NCBI GenBank assembly: GCA_021790495.1
Contig: JAJYGZ010000165.1
Location: 1 to 11,066, forward strand
Reading direction: 5' to 3'
Length of the DNA stretch: 11,066 nt
Origin: Actinomycetes bacterium
GTDB lineage: Bacteria; Actinomycetota; Acidimicrobiia; Acidimicrobiales; Acidimicrobiaceae
Of this stretch, positions 1 through 7,306 are shown in pieces. The position numbers and the translations under genes are program-made. Every line of letters begins with the position of its first letter. The stretch's first letter is position 1. The notes beneath the pieces were generated by a model, which saw only the letters and a list, made by a program, of their open reading frames with translations, was not told the DNA's origin and did no database searches.

Positions 1-1
1 T

Positions 2-721
2 TCCACCTTGATCTTTGATTTGGGGGACCTCGAGAGTGTTGCGAAGGCGACTTCGAGCTATCGGTCGTCGGGTCGCGGGCTCGACACCCTGATAAACAAT
101 GCGGGCGTCATGGCGCTACCGGCCCGCCTCGAGACTCGCGATGGCTTTGAGATGCAGCTTGGGATAAACCATATCGGGCATTTCGCGTTGACGGTGGGGC
201 TATCTGAGGTACTCGAGACATCCGCCCAGCCAAGAGTGGTGACCGTCTCAAGCGTTATGCACCGCTTCGGTCGGATCAACTTTGCCGACTTGAATTCGGA
301 GATTGCGTATAGCCCTTGGGCTGCATATAGTCAGTCCAAGCTGGCAAACCTGCTTTTCGCCTTCGAGCTAGGGCGACGCTTTGACGCGGCGGGATCCGGT
401 CTCGTCTCGGTCGCGGCGCACCCCGGATATAGCGCCACTAACTTGGTGGCGTCCGGACCGATGATGGGTTCGAGGTCTGCATCCACGTTTAGCGCTCTGC
501 AGCGAGTCGTCGCCCAGAGCGCCGCACGCGGAGCTGCTCCGGTGGTTATGGCCGCGACGGCGTCTACTGTCAGCGGGACATATTTTGGCCCCGGGGGACC
601 GGGGCAGCTTCGTGGACGCCCTGTCATCGTAACAGCGGCGCAAAGAGCATACGACTCCGATGTCGCTAAGCGCTTAGTTGCCCTAACCGAGAAGATGACC
701 GGGGTGACTCTTCCTTTTTGA
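2..721 (+). CDS. Short-chain dehydrogenase/reductase (SDR), 5' end cut by window edge
   Basis: This is the C-terminal three quarters of an NAD(P)-dependent SDR oxidoreductase of the retinol-dehydrogenase-like type. The frame is open from base 2 (Ser-Thr-Leu-Ile-Phe-Asp-Leu), where the family has the end of beta-3 and the LxDLxxxxSV motif. The TTG at 8 is therefore an internal Leu, and the TGxxxGIG cofactor-binding start lies outside the window. Counting from that Leu, the visible motifs are NNAG (30-33), the catalytic Asn in NHIG (about 54), VTVSS with the catalytic Ser (78-82), YSQSK with Tyr107 and Lys111, and HPG after beta-6. The active site is complete. The substrate cannot be read from sequence; lipid, steroid or xenobiotic carbonyls are typical of the family. 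The gene converges on the ABC permease, with 43 nt between the stop codons. Confidence 0.9.
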   Translation, partial: STLIFDLGDLESVAKATSSYRSSGRGLDTLINNAGVMALPARLETRDGFEMQLGINHIGHFALTVGLSEVLETSAQPRVVTVSSVMHRFGRINFADLNSEIAYSPWAAYSQSKLANLLFAFELGRRFDAAGSGLVSVAAHPGYSATNLVASGPMMGSRSASTFSALQRVVAQSAARGAAPVVMAATASTVSGTYFGPGGPGQLRGRPVIVTAAQRAYDSDVAKRLVALTEKMTGVTLPF

Positions 722-738
722 CGCTAGCTACCGATTCG

Positions 739-763
739 ACCCGCCCGAAGACGCGGGGTGTTT
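739..763. terminator. Weak stem between convergent genes
   Basis: ACCCGC (739-744) can pair with GCGGGGT (753-759) with one bulged G, followed by GTTTG. It lies exactly between the convergent SDR and permease stop codons, where a terminator is expected. The stem is short and the T tract poor, so this is only a candidate. Confidence 0.25.
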
Positions 764-764
764 G

Positions 765-1973
765 TCAGGTCGGGCTCTTGGCGACGGCGGCGCGGCGAAC
801 ATCGCCGAATTTGACCCGGGCCCCGATTCGAAGTATTGAGGCCGTGTAAACCCGCACGGCAACGCGGCCGAGAAATACCGTGGCCAGGACTGAAACCGCG
901 AGCGAAATAGCCATTTTGGCCAAAGATATCTCGTGCAAGGAATAGAGAACCGGTGACAGAAATGGGGATATTCCCGGTATGAAACTGAGAACCGCCGCCA
1001 TTGACGAGGGTAGATTTCCGGCCAACGTGAACACTACCGAGATATACCCAACCAGCATCGGTACCGCGACCGGGAAACTTGCCGCTTGCGCGTCTTCGGT
1101 TCTTGATACGGTCGAACCTACCGCACCGAAGAGCGTGCAATAAAAGGCGTAGCCGACTACGAACCAGATCGGCGCAGTGATAAGCAGTGAACCAGAAATC
1201 ACATTGGTTGGGCCAGATCCAATCACGAAGAGGCCTGCGATAAGAGAGACGATTACCAGTCCGGCGTGAATCACCGCAACGGTGCCGATTCCGACGATTT
1301 TGCCGACGAGTAGTTCAGTAGGTTCGACGGCGGCGAGGAGAACCTCGATTACCCGGGTGGACTTCTCCTCAACGACACCGAGCATGACCCAGGCACCGTA
1401 CTGCCCGAGCAATACATACATCAGAATCGACTCAAAAATAGCGGCCTTCTGCTCGGCGGGCAGCGGCGAGGGTCCGTGGTTTAGCCCGACGATTGCCGGG
1501 AGCTTGGGGTTGCGGAGCATAGATAGCTGCGCAGGAGTCAGTTTGGCCTTGGAAATAGCCGCCGCCTTGGCGATTTCGGCCGCGGCGCGTTCGGCAAATT
1601 GAGTCGCGCTGTCGCCAGAGGCGAGTTTTTTTACGATTAGGCCGCTCTTGGCGTCGTAGGCGACGAACGCCGAGCCGCCGTTGATCGCCGCCTTGGCGGC
1701 GATGACCGAGTGGTAAGTCCGGAGCGTTACCTGAATGCCGTCAGCCTTGGCGGCGTCTTTAAAGAGATAAGGGATGGATGCGGCGTAAGGTTTTACGAGC
1801 CCGACGACCTTGTTGGATTGCTTTGTCGCCAAGATATGGGGAATTGCCACGTAACCAATGGCGGCGACCATGGTAATCGCCGTCGCAATCCGAAATCCGC
1901 GCGATGAAGTCCGTTGGCGGATCTCGCGGCCTGCGACGAGCGAAATGTTTTTCGCTTGAGTCCCAAGGCCCAT
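765..1973 (-). CDS. ABC-2 type exporter permease, NatB-like
   Basis: This 402-residue membrane subunit of an ABC exporter most resembles the NatB/YhaP type, which is known for Na+ or drug extrusion; the substrate here is unknown. One N-terminal membrane segment (about 28-48) is followed by an extracytoplasmic stretch rich in Ala and Lys (about 50-180). A cluster of about six hydrophobic segments runs from about 184 to 376. Between them lies the family's cytoplasmic coupling motif, EEKSTRVIEVLLAA followed by ELLVGK (202-225). The ATG at 1973 begins 22 nt after the ATPase stop codon, and the Shine-Dalgarno is weak. The order ATPase then permease in one operon is the usual NatAB layout. ATP is supplied by the neighbouring subunit. 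Confidence 0.88.
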   Translation of the reverse strand: MGLGTQAKNISLVAGREIRQRTSSRGFRIATAITMVAAIGYVAIPHILATKQSNKVVGLVKPYAASIPYLFKDAAKADGIQVTLRTYHSVIAAKAAINGGSAFVAYDAKSGLIVKKLASGDSATQFAERAAAEIAKAAAISKAKLTPAQLSMLRNPKLPAIVGLNHGPSPLPAEQKAAIFESILMYVLLGQYGAWVMLGVVEEKSTRVIEVLLAAVEPTELLVGKIVGIGTVAVIHAGLVIVSLIAGLFVIGSGPTNVISGSLLITAPIWFVVGYAFYCTLFGAVGSTVSRTEDAQAASFPVAVPMLVGYISVVFTLAGNLPSSMAAVLSFIPGISPFLSPVLYSLHEISLAKMAISLAVSVLATVFLGRVAVRVYTASILRIGARVKFGDVRRAAVAKSPT

Positions 1974-1995
1974 CAGCTTGCCGCTTTGGATGGTC

Positions 1996-2979
1996 TCACG
2001 GCGATTTCACGTCGTCTAGGGTCGAGGGGTCGAACTCGGCGAGCGTTTTCGCCGGCGCATCTTGGCCGTCTTCGAAATTCCGCTCTTTGTTGTCGGCTTC
2101 TACCGCAGCTAAGAATACCTCGCTAAGGCGGCGGTCTTCGAAGTTGTAACGTTCTAGCTGTCCGGCCTCTATCGCCGTTCGAAGCACCAGCTGTGCGTCC
2201 TGGTCGTCTTCGACCTGAACGCGTTGGCCGGTCGAAGTGCTCTCAAGCACCTTGATCCGCGGAATTGTTTTCAAGAAGTTCCCATCGGGGTCCTCGCGAA
2301 CCGATATGGCGAGCACAGTTGCCGTTTTGGTTAGCTCCGCCAGACTGCCCGACACTACGATTCGTCCGCGGTTCGCGATTGCGACGCTGTGACAGAAGTC
2401 TTCGACCAATTCGAGTTGGTGCGACGAGAACAAGACTGTTCGGCCCCTTTTCGCGTAGTCAGTGAGGATCTGCCGTACTGCGCCTACAGAGAGCGGGTCG
2501 AGACCGGAAAATGGCTCGTCAAGCACGAGAACGTCCGGCTCGTGGATGAGCGCGGCGGCGATCTGGGTACGTTGGCGGTTGCCAAGTGAAAGGGATTCGA
2601 TCTTGGAGAATCCGCCGCCGGCTATCTCGAGCCGATCGATCAGTTCGCGAGCTTTGCCGAGGGCGTCTCCGCGGCTGAGTTCGTGCAATCGCGCCAGGTA
2701 AACGAGGTGTTCAATAACAGTCATCTTCGGATAGAGGCCGCGTTCCTCGGGCATGTAGCCAAAGCGGGTGAGTTCGTCGCGGCCCAATGCGCGGCCCTGG
2801 TACAGCACGCTTCCGCTGTCGAGTTTCACCAGTCCGAAAATCGCCCGCATGGCCGTGGTCTTCCCTGCCCCGTTCGGACCGAGGAATCCGAAGACTTCCC
2901 CAGCTGGAACGGCAAAACTCATCGCATCCAATGCGCTGGTCGAGCCAAAGGTCTTTGTCAGTTCACGAAAGTCAAGCAT
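1996..2979 (-). CDS. ABC transporter ATP-binding protein, NatA-like
   Basis: This 327-residue cytoplasmic ATPase energises the permease encoded just downstream. Visible motifs are Walker A GPNGAGKTT (34-42), the Q-loop region replaced by GYMPEERGLYP as is usual in NatA-type proteins, and a divergent signature SLGNRQ (131-136). Walker B LVLDEP (151-156), D-loop SGLDP (158-162) and the switch His187 in SSHQLE follow. After about residue 210 there is the C-terminal extension common to ABC-2 exporters, ending its conserved part at RLSEVFLAAV. About 30 acidic, probably unstructured residues follow it. The ATG at 2979 has no convincing Shine-Dalgarno, but Leu-Asp-Phe-Arg-Glu-Leu-Thr-Lys-Thr-Phe-Gly is a standard N-terminus for the family. 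Confidence 0.95.
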   Translation of the reverse strand: MLDFRELTKTFGSTSALDAMSFAVPAGEVFGFLGPNGAGKTTAMRAIFGLVKLDSGSVLYQGRALGRDELTRFGYMPEERGLYPKMTVIEHLVYLARLHELSRGDALGKARELIDRLEIAGGGFSKIESLSLGNRQRTQIAAALIHEPDVLVLDEPFSGLDPLSVGAVRQILTDYAKRGRTVLFSSHQLELVEDFCHSVAIANRGRIVVSGSLAELTKTATVLAISVREDPDGNFLKTIPRIKVLESTSTGQRVQVEDDQDAQLVLRTAIEAGQLERYNFEDRRLSEVFLAAVEADNKERNFEDGQDAPAKTLAEFDPSTLDDVKSP

Positions 2980-3138
2980 CGCCGCCGCATTTCGTAGCTA
3001 TGGACGCGGCGCGCAATGCATGCCGTAATCCAATGCGAATTCCACGGATCGCCGATCGGCCCCCGCCAGCGAATATCACTTTGCCAATGGAGCGCGTGAC
3101 GTCGGCCTCAGCTCATAGTAGGGGTGACATTCCTGGGA

Positions 3139-3151
3139 GCGCAAATTGCGC
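3139..3151. repeat. 13-bp palindrome between coiled-coil gene and ABC pair
   Basis: GCGCAA-A-TTGCGC is a perfect dyad 27 nt beyond the stop of the small coiled-coil gene and 160 nt ahead of the ATPase start. CTG and CAG extend it imperfectly outside. There is no T tract on either strand, so it does not look like a terminator. It could be an operator for the ABC pair. The rest of 2980-3177 holds no gene that I recognise. Confidence 0.35.
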
Positions 3152-3177
3152 CAGCTAGACCCTGGTGCGGGAATTTT

Positions 3178-3438
3178 TCACTTGGCACCCCCGCTCTCGG
3201 CCACGGCGCTGCTATTCGTGGCTTTGGCGGGCTCTTCCATCGCGACGATCTCGGCTTCGATCTCGGCTATTCGAGATTCGAGAGCGGTGAGTCGCGCCCT
3301 TCGATCCGTGGTCGGCTCCGCCTGGGCCAAAGTGGGTATTGCGACGTGTTCTGTTTGTGGCGAGCTTTGTGGCGATGGGGGAATTCGATCGGCGGGCGCA
3401 GTCTCTTGGTTCACCGACGTCTGGTCGGAGGTGTCCAT
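3178..3438 (-). CDS. Small hypothetical protein with disordered N-terminus and coiled coil
   Basis: An 86-residue protein of unknown function. The first 45 residues are rich in Pro, Ser, Gln, Thr and Glu and are probably disordered. RRARLTALESRIAEIEAEIV is a clear short coiled coil (about 47-66). A low-complexity tail ends Glu-Ser-Gly-Gly-Ala-Lys. I chose the ATG at 3438 because it starts 4 nt after the MoaD stop and is preceded by a G-rich tract (GGGGGG) usable as a ribosome binding site. The frame remains open upstream to 3522, but that part would overlap MoaD out of frame. The tight spacing argues for co-translation with MoaD. No membrane segment or signal peptide is visible. Confidence 0.55.
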   Translation of the reverse strand: MDTSDQTSVNQETAPADRIPPSPQSSPQTEHVAIPTLAQAEPTTDRRARLTALESRIAEIEAEIVAMEEPAKATNSSAVAESGGAK

Positions 3439-3442
3439 GGCG

Positions 3443-3679
3443 TCAACCCCCCGACACGGGAGGAAGTATGGCGATCTCGGCGGGCTCTTCCACCGCTTCT
3501 GATCCGTCGCACGGCTCGCCATTCAACCATATTCTGCAGTGTTTAAGCAGGGCTTGGAATTCGGTACCGAAGCCCGCCGCGGCATTGGCGACGACCTCGG
3601 CAACAGTGTCGCCCTCAACGGTCGCCTCTTTGGTGCCAGCGATTTCGCGCAGTTGGGCAAATAGCTTGACGGTTGCCAT
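3443..3679 (-). CDS. MoaD/ThiS-family sulfur carrier protein
   Basis: A 78-residue beta-grasp protein. MoaD-type proteins carry sulfur as a C-terminal thiocarboxylate, for molybdopterin, thiamin thiazole or other sulfur transfer. The N-terminal strand ATVKLFAQLREIAG, the central RIWLNGEP strand-turn and the C-terminal AILPPVSGG are all typical. The terminal Gly-Gly needed for adenylation and thiolation is intact. The ATG at 3679 is preferred; a TTG at 3688 would add three residues (Met-Ile-Ser). It starts 10 nt after the stop of the membrane protein gene. No MoaE, MoaA or E1-like enzyme lies in the window, so the partner is unknown and the specific name moaD is not justified. Confidence 0.85.
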   Translation of the reverse strand: MATVKLFAQLREIAGTKEATVEGDTVAEVVANAAAGFGTEFQALLKHCRIWLNGEPCDGSEAVEEPAEIAILPPVSGG

Positions 3680-3689
3680 GGAGATCAAC

Positions 3690-4781
3690 TTAGCCGTTCG
3701 GATTCTCTGGCGTTCTGTTGACGATGGTCGGGAAATTTACCACTACGTTTTTCCAGCGGCGAGTTCCAGACCACGGAGCCGGAACAGCGTCGATCTCGTA
3801 AGCCAATCGATACGCGAGTTCCTCGTAGTTAACCCGCCAGCCAGCAAAGTGCCTATAGGCCTCTTCTCCTTCGCGTTCGATCGAGAACCCCGAATCTCGC
3901 AGCGATTCTACCACTTCATTGAACTCAAGCAATGAGATCGAGATTGGGTCGCTCGGCAGCGGGTCGGGGTTGAAAGGTATTTTGAGCGAGCCAGCTATTT
4001 GGCGCATTGCCCTGAACCCCATCTGTACGCAAAGGCGTGCTTGCATGGGTGCATCACTGGGAGATAAGGCCAGGTGGAGCGCCGCCGCGTCAAGTACCGC
4101 AAGCAGCGAGATGATCCAAGAGGTGGCTACCGCAGGCGAGCGAAAGCGGAGCAAGCTGGGATAGGAGATATGAGTTTCGGCGACTTCGGCGGCCCACCTC
4201 TCCCACGCCAAATAGATGATCGGCAACTCGTCTCGAACAGTGCCGATACTGGCGCGTCTCAGTACCTCTGGACCCCAGGCGGGCCGTCCCGCACGACCAA
4301 CTAGTAGCGTTACTTCGGTTTCGCGCCGGTTGTAGGCATTGTAGAGAGTCGGGAGATACGCGATCTGGAGCGCGACGACGATCATGCCGGTGAAGCCGGT
4401 AAGAAAGTCGACCGCTGTGGCCCAGGGGCGATCGGTCGAAACGAAACCTAGGGTCACCAATGACGCTCCCGCTTCGCGAATGGCATTGCCGAATGTTTGG
4501 GTGACTGGCCAAAGCAGCAGGGAGGACGCTGCGAGAAAGCTGGTGGCCCAAACTCCCAGAGTTACGAAAAGCACCGCCGCTGGCTGTGACGCCAACACCG
4601 CGTTTTTCTTGTCGTAGCTCTTGGCTGACCGTATCACGAAGTGGTACATCGCAAGTACTATCCGGTCGACGATCCGACTGATTCGCGTGACGGTTCCAGC
4701 TGGAACCACAAGAGAGCGAAGGACGCTGGCGATGGTAATGGCGAACAGCGCCATACCGAGAACCGCACCTGCGTACTTCAA
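3690..4781 (-). CDS. Channel-like multi-pass membrane protein
   Basis: A 363-residue integral membrane protein of unknown function. Hydrophobic segments lie at about 5-23, 68-92, 121-145 and 218-238. Between the second and third is a short amphipathic stretch and SLVTLGFVS (107-115). The third segment continues into AYLPTLYNAYNRRETEV. This layout matches a two-transmembrane ion-channel pore (helix, pore loop, helix), but the K+ filter TVGYG is not present. The remaining cytoplasmic part contains WERWAAEVAETH and a soluble C-terminal domain of about 120 residues. From memory, actinobacteria have uncharacterised proteins of this pattern, some annotated as potassium-channel-like. The TTG start at 4781 is supported by AGGAG five bases upstream; ATG at 4754 is the alternative. 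It heads the MoaD/coiled-coil group. Confidence 0.75.
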   Translation of the reverse strand: MKYAGAVLGMALFAITIASVLRSLVVPAGTVTRISRIVDRIVLAMYHFVIRSAKSYDKKNAVLASQPAAVLFVTLGVWATSFLAASSLLLWPVTQTFGNAIREAGASLVTLGFVSTDRPWATAVDFLTGFTGMIVVALQIAYLPTLYNAYNRRETEVTLLVGRAGRPAWGPEVLRRASIGTVRDELPIIYLAWERWAAEVAETHISYPSLLRFRSPAVATSWIISLLAVLDAAALHLALSPSDAPMQARLCVQMGFRAMRQIAGSLKIPFNPDPLPSDPISISLLEFNEVVESLRDSGFSIEREGEEAYRHFAGWRVNYEELAYRLAYEIDAVPAPWSGTRRWKNVVVNFPTIVNRTPENPNG

Positions 4782-4969
4782 ACCCGCTCCTAAGATAGCC
4801 CGTACAAGAAACTATCGCTTTGGCTCGCAGCTTGAGCCACCCGCTGGGTAATTTCGCGCTTGCCCGGTTCCCCGGGGGAGATCAGCGGCGTATCTTCGAT
4901 AGTGGCTCCAAAGAGCGCCTCTTTTCTGGAACCCGTTTATCCTTTTGCTGGCTTTCAAGTGAGGTTTGG
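4782..4969. promoter_or_regulatory. Divergent control region between membrane protein and MFS genes
   Basis: 188 nt separate the divergent TTG starts at 4781 and 4970, so promoters for both directions should lie here. Dyads seen are TCCCC-G-GGGGA (4869-4879) and the widely spaced inverted pair ACTATCG (4811-4817) and CGATAGT (4897-4903). TATCCT near 4939 is a possible plus-strand -10 hexamer, but no good -35 accompanies it. The plus frame is open from 4820, but the extra N-terminal residues do not resemble a transporter start. Confidence 0.4.
4787..4791 (-). promoter_or_regulatory. Ribosome binding site deciding a TTG start
   Basis: AGGAG on the minus strand, five bases before the TTG at 4781. 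The in-frame ATG at 4754 has no such site at the right distance. Confidence 0.65.
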
Positions 4970-6166
4970 TTGACGGATTCAGATTCTGGTAATCGCGGCA
5001 CTGCGCGCCTGACCAGGTCATCGATCTGGGTTTTCGCGGCGATATGCGGCTTCACCGTAGCCAGCACCTACTACTTCCAGCCGCTTTTCCCAGTGGTGGG
5101 GAGCGATCTTCACCAGAGTGCCGCGACAGTTTCCTGGGTTTCCACAGTTCTTCAGGTGGGCTACTCGGTGGGCCTGTTCTTGATCGTGCCGCTGGGAGAT
5201 TATTTCGATCGCCGGCGCCTGGTGCCAGCACTTATGGCGGCTTCTGCGGTCGGTTTGATAGGAATTGCTACGGCCACCAGTCTTGCTTCGGTACTGGTGT
5301 GGTGCGTCGTAGTCGGGCTGAGTTCCGTTGTCGCCCAAGTAGTGGTGGGACTCGTCGCCACGATCGCCAACCCCGAACAGCGCGGCAAAGCGATTGGTAA
5401 CGTAATGACCGGACTTCTGCTCGGCGTTCTTCTGGCCAGGACCGTATCGGGCTTTGTGGCCCAGTATCTCAGCTGGCGCTATATGTTCGGAGTAGCCGCA
5501 GCCGCCGTCGGGATCCTGGCGCTATTCGCAGCGCGGAGCATTCCGTTCGTCGAGAGGTCCTACAGGGGAAGTTATCTTGCGCTCTTGCGCTCTCTCGGTG
5601 AAACATTCGTAGCAGAGGCTACGGTTCGACGCGCCGCTTTGACCGGGGCACTTAATTTCGCGTGCTTCTCGATATTCTGGAACACCTCGTCTTTGCACTT
5701 GTCGGCCTCGCCTTTCAGATTTGGCTCTGCGGTTATCGGCCTATTTGGACTCATCGGGGTGGCTGGCGCGCTCGCCGCTCGCCTGGCGGGCAGAATGGCC
5801 GATAGCGGCCGCCAATGGCTGACATCGGCGATAATGAACGCCTTGATTCTGGTTGCCTTCGTGTTGCTTGCAATAGACGGATTTAACTTGATTGCGGTGA
5901 TATTGGCAGTGGTTGTGCTGGACTTTGGCGTTCAGGGATCGCATATAACCAACCAGTCGATGATTTACGGAATCCGGGCTGATGCCCGCAGTCGCATTAC
6001 CAGCATCTACATGACGTCGTACTTTGTGGGAGGAGCTCTTGGTTCCTTCTATTCGACCTTGGCATTTCGGTCAGGTGGCTATCAGCTCGTAGCCTTAGGT
6101 GGAGTTCTAGCCGCAGGTGCCTCGACGGCCTTTCGCCTGTTCTCCCCACGAACTCAAGCTGGGTAA
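4970..6166 (+). CDS. Major facilitator superfamily transporter
   Basis: A 398-residue, 12-helix secondary transporter, probably a proton-coupled exporter of small molecules (DHA1-like or YgaY-like type); the substrate is unknown. YYFQPLFPVV (34-43) in helix 1 matches the NIYYNQPLLP motif of this MFS branch. The loop 2-3 signature is GDYFDRRRL (76-84), and LLLGVLLARTVSGFVAQYLSWRYMF is the usual helix 5/6 region. The TTG at 4970 is chosen because GAGG (4961-4964) precedes it by five bases and it gives a normal family length. An in-frame TTG at 4820 would add 50 residues that do not look like an MFS N-terminus. The gene diverges from the channel-like protein. Confidence 0.93.
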   Translation: MTDSDSGNRGTARLTRSSIWVFAAICGFTVASTYYFQPLFPVVGSDLHQSAATVSWVSTVLQVGYSVGLFLIVPLGDYFDRRRLVPALMAASAVGLIGIATATSLASVLVWCVVVGLSSVVAQVVVGLVATIANPEQRGKAIGNVMTGLLLGVLLARTVSGFVAQYLSWRYMFGVAAAAVGILALFAARSIPFVERSYRGSYLALLRSLGETFVAEATVRRAALTGALNFACFSIFWNTSSLHLSASPFRFGSAVIGLFGLIGVAGALAARLAGRMADSGRQWLTSAIMNALILVAFVLLAIDGFNLIAVILAVVVLDFGVQGSHITNQSMIYGIRADARSRITSIYMTSYFVGGALGSFYSTLAFRSGGYQLVALGGVLAAGASTAFRLFSPRTQAG

Positions 6167-6188
6167 CGCACGCGCAAACAGGCTCTAA

Positions 6189-6416
6189 GGTCAACCTTCG
6201 ACGCCCTGGGGTGCGAGGGGGTTTGCGCCGACCCACATTGCAGCTTACGCCCACTTTTGCGCTTGCGAAAGAGTGGTTAGCCAAGGCATCGCGCGCCAAA
6301 TTCGACTCGATCGGGTTTTCGGGTTGCGCGCCGGTCGTCTCATCGCGCCCGAGGCTCCACGTGGGACCGGGGCGGCTGATGAGCGCGAGATCCAGCTTCT
6401 GGTTGAGCTACGCTAG
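6189..6416 (+). pseudogene. Possible C-terminal gene remnant without a start codon
   Basis: A frame open between TAA (6186) and TAG (6414) encodes 75 residues with a coding-like appearance, for example RQIRLDRVFGLRAGRLIAPE and, at the end, ADEREIQLLVELR. There is no ATG. The only usual initiator is a GTG at 6273, with no ribosome binding site, which would give 47 residues. It could be the tail of a deleted gene or simply a chance open frame. I do not recognise the family. Confidence 0.25.
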
Positions 6417-6506
6417 GTTCTGAAATTCAGTGCCAAATATTCGTCGGTTGTTTTGGCCCCGCGCCTATTTGCTGGTGAGAATGAAGCCTTGGGCGAACGA
6501 GGCTTT

Positions 6507-6511
6507 GGAGG
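6507..6511 (+). promoter_or_regulatory. Ribosome binding site deciding the thioesterase start
   Basis: GGAGG, five bases before the ATG at 6517. The in-frame upstream starts at 6430 and 6481 lack a comparable site. Confidence 0.8.
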
Positions 6512-6516
6512 TCATA

Positions 6517-7299
6517 ATGGGTGCGGCGTTTTATCGCAGACTTTCAGAGTCAAGATTTCTCTCCCAAAGCGAAACCATTGGACCTTGGTCCAATGATGCC
6601 CAGCATGGAGGCCCTCCCTGTGCGCTTTTGGCGTCCGCCATTGATCGAGCCTCAAGCGCTCCGGATACTTCAATAGCAAAGTTGTCTATCGAATTTCTTC
6701 GACCGGTACCCATGGGTGAGCTACGAGTAGAGGTAAAGCCAATTCGCGCTGGTCACAAAGTTGCCCTCTACGAGGGGATACTTGTCAACGACGACGGCCC
6801 GATCCTCTTGGCTCGTGCCTGGAGAACGCGTCGTTCAAGAGATGTCGTACCCAGCGTGTCGATGTCGGAGACGGGTCATGCAGACCCGACGACGGTCGCG
6901 GTAAATCAGTTGGATTCGTTTCCGTACGTCTCCAATATCGAGTGGAGATTCGAGAGCGGGGAGTTCTATGCGCCAGGACCAGCTTTGGTGCACGCGAGGG
7001 TGAAGATTCCGCTGGTGGAGGCCGAGGAAACCAGTGGTCTTGAGGCATTGCTGATCCTCGCGGATTCCGCAAATGGAATTTCTCAGGAACTTGATATGCG
7101 CGAGTTCATCTTCGTACCAGTGGACTTAATGTGTTCCCTACTTCGGATTCCGGATCCGAGCGGTTTCATAACTTTCGACGCACGGACCAGAATTTCCGAC
7201 GAGGCATCAGGGCTGAGCGAAATGAAGATATCCCAAACAGGGAGATTCATCGGAAGCTCTCTGCACACTCTCTATCTCGAGCCGATCAGAAAAAGTTAG
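6517..7299 (+). CDS. TesB/4HBT_3-type acyl-CoA thioesterase family protein
   Basis: A 260-residue double-hotdog protein, expected to hydrolyse acyl-CoA thioesters in the cytoplasm; chain length and true substrate are unknown. Visible family features are the N-terminal Met-Gly-Ala-Ala-Phe-Tyr-Arg-Arg-Leu, GPW (22-24) and AQHGGPPCALLA (28-39), which leads into the first hotdog helix. IEFLRPVPMGEL follows, and the second hotdog begins near residue 125. The ATG at 6517 has an excellent GGAGG five bases upstream and gives the N-terminus typical of actinobacterial members. Longer in-frame starts at 6430 and 6481 are rejected. No partner gene adjoins it. It is followed seven bases after its stop by the proposed 5' edge of the intron-like block. 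Confidence 0.83.
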   Translation: MGAAFYRRLSESRFLSQSETIGPWSNDAQHGGPPCALLASAIDRASSAPDTSIAKLSIEFLRPVPMGELRVEVKPIRAGHKVALYEGILVNDDGPILLARAWRTRRSRDVVPSVSMSETGHADPTTVAVNQLDSFPYVSNIEWRFESGEFYAPGPALVHARVKIPLVEAEETSGLEALLILADSANGISQELDMREFIFVPVDLMCSLLRIPDPSGFITFDARTRISDEASGLSEMKISQTGRFIGSSLHTLYLEPIRKS

Positions 7300-7306
7300 C
7301 GCCGAC

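Larger units (their letters stand above)
6167..6516 (+). other. Gap between MFS and thioesterase genes
   Basis: About 350 nt without a confident gene. It holds an inverted repeat, GCGCAAAC (6172-6179) against GTTTGCGC (6221-6228), whose 41-nt loop is too long for an ordinary terminator. It also holds a start-less open frame (6189-6416), described separately. I see no tRNA or riboswitch. Confidence 0.5.

Noticed and set aside
3124-3546. Overlapping plus-strand frames opposite MoaD and the coiled-coil gene
   Set aside because: They are antisense shadows; the minus-strand set has recognisable MoaD motifs and operon spacing.
4820-4969. Upstream TTG extension of the MFS gene
   Set aside because: The added 50 residues do not resemble an MFS N-terminus; TTG 4970 has a well-spaced GAGG and gives normal length.
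6301-6425. tRNA gene
   Set aside because: No cloverleaf with a GGTTCGAATCC-like T arm and matching acceptor stem could be built.
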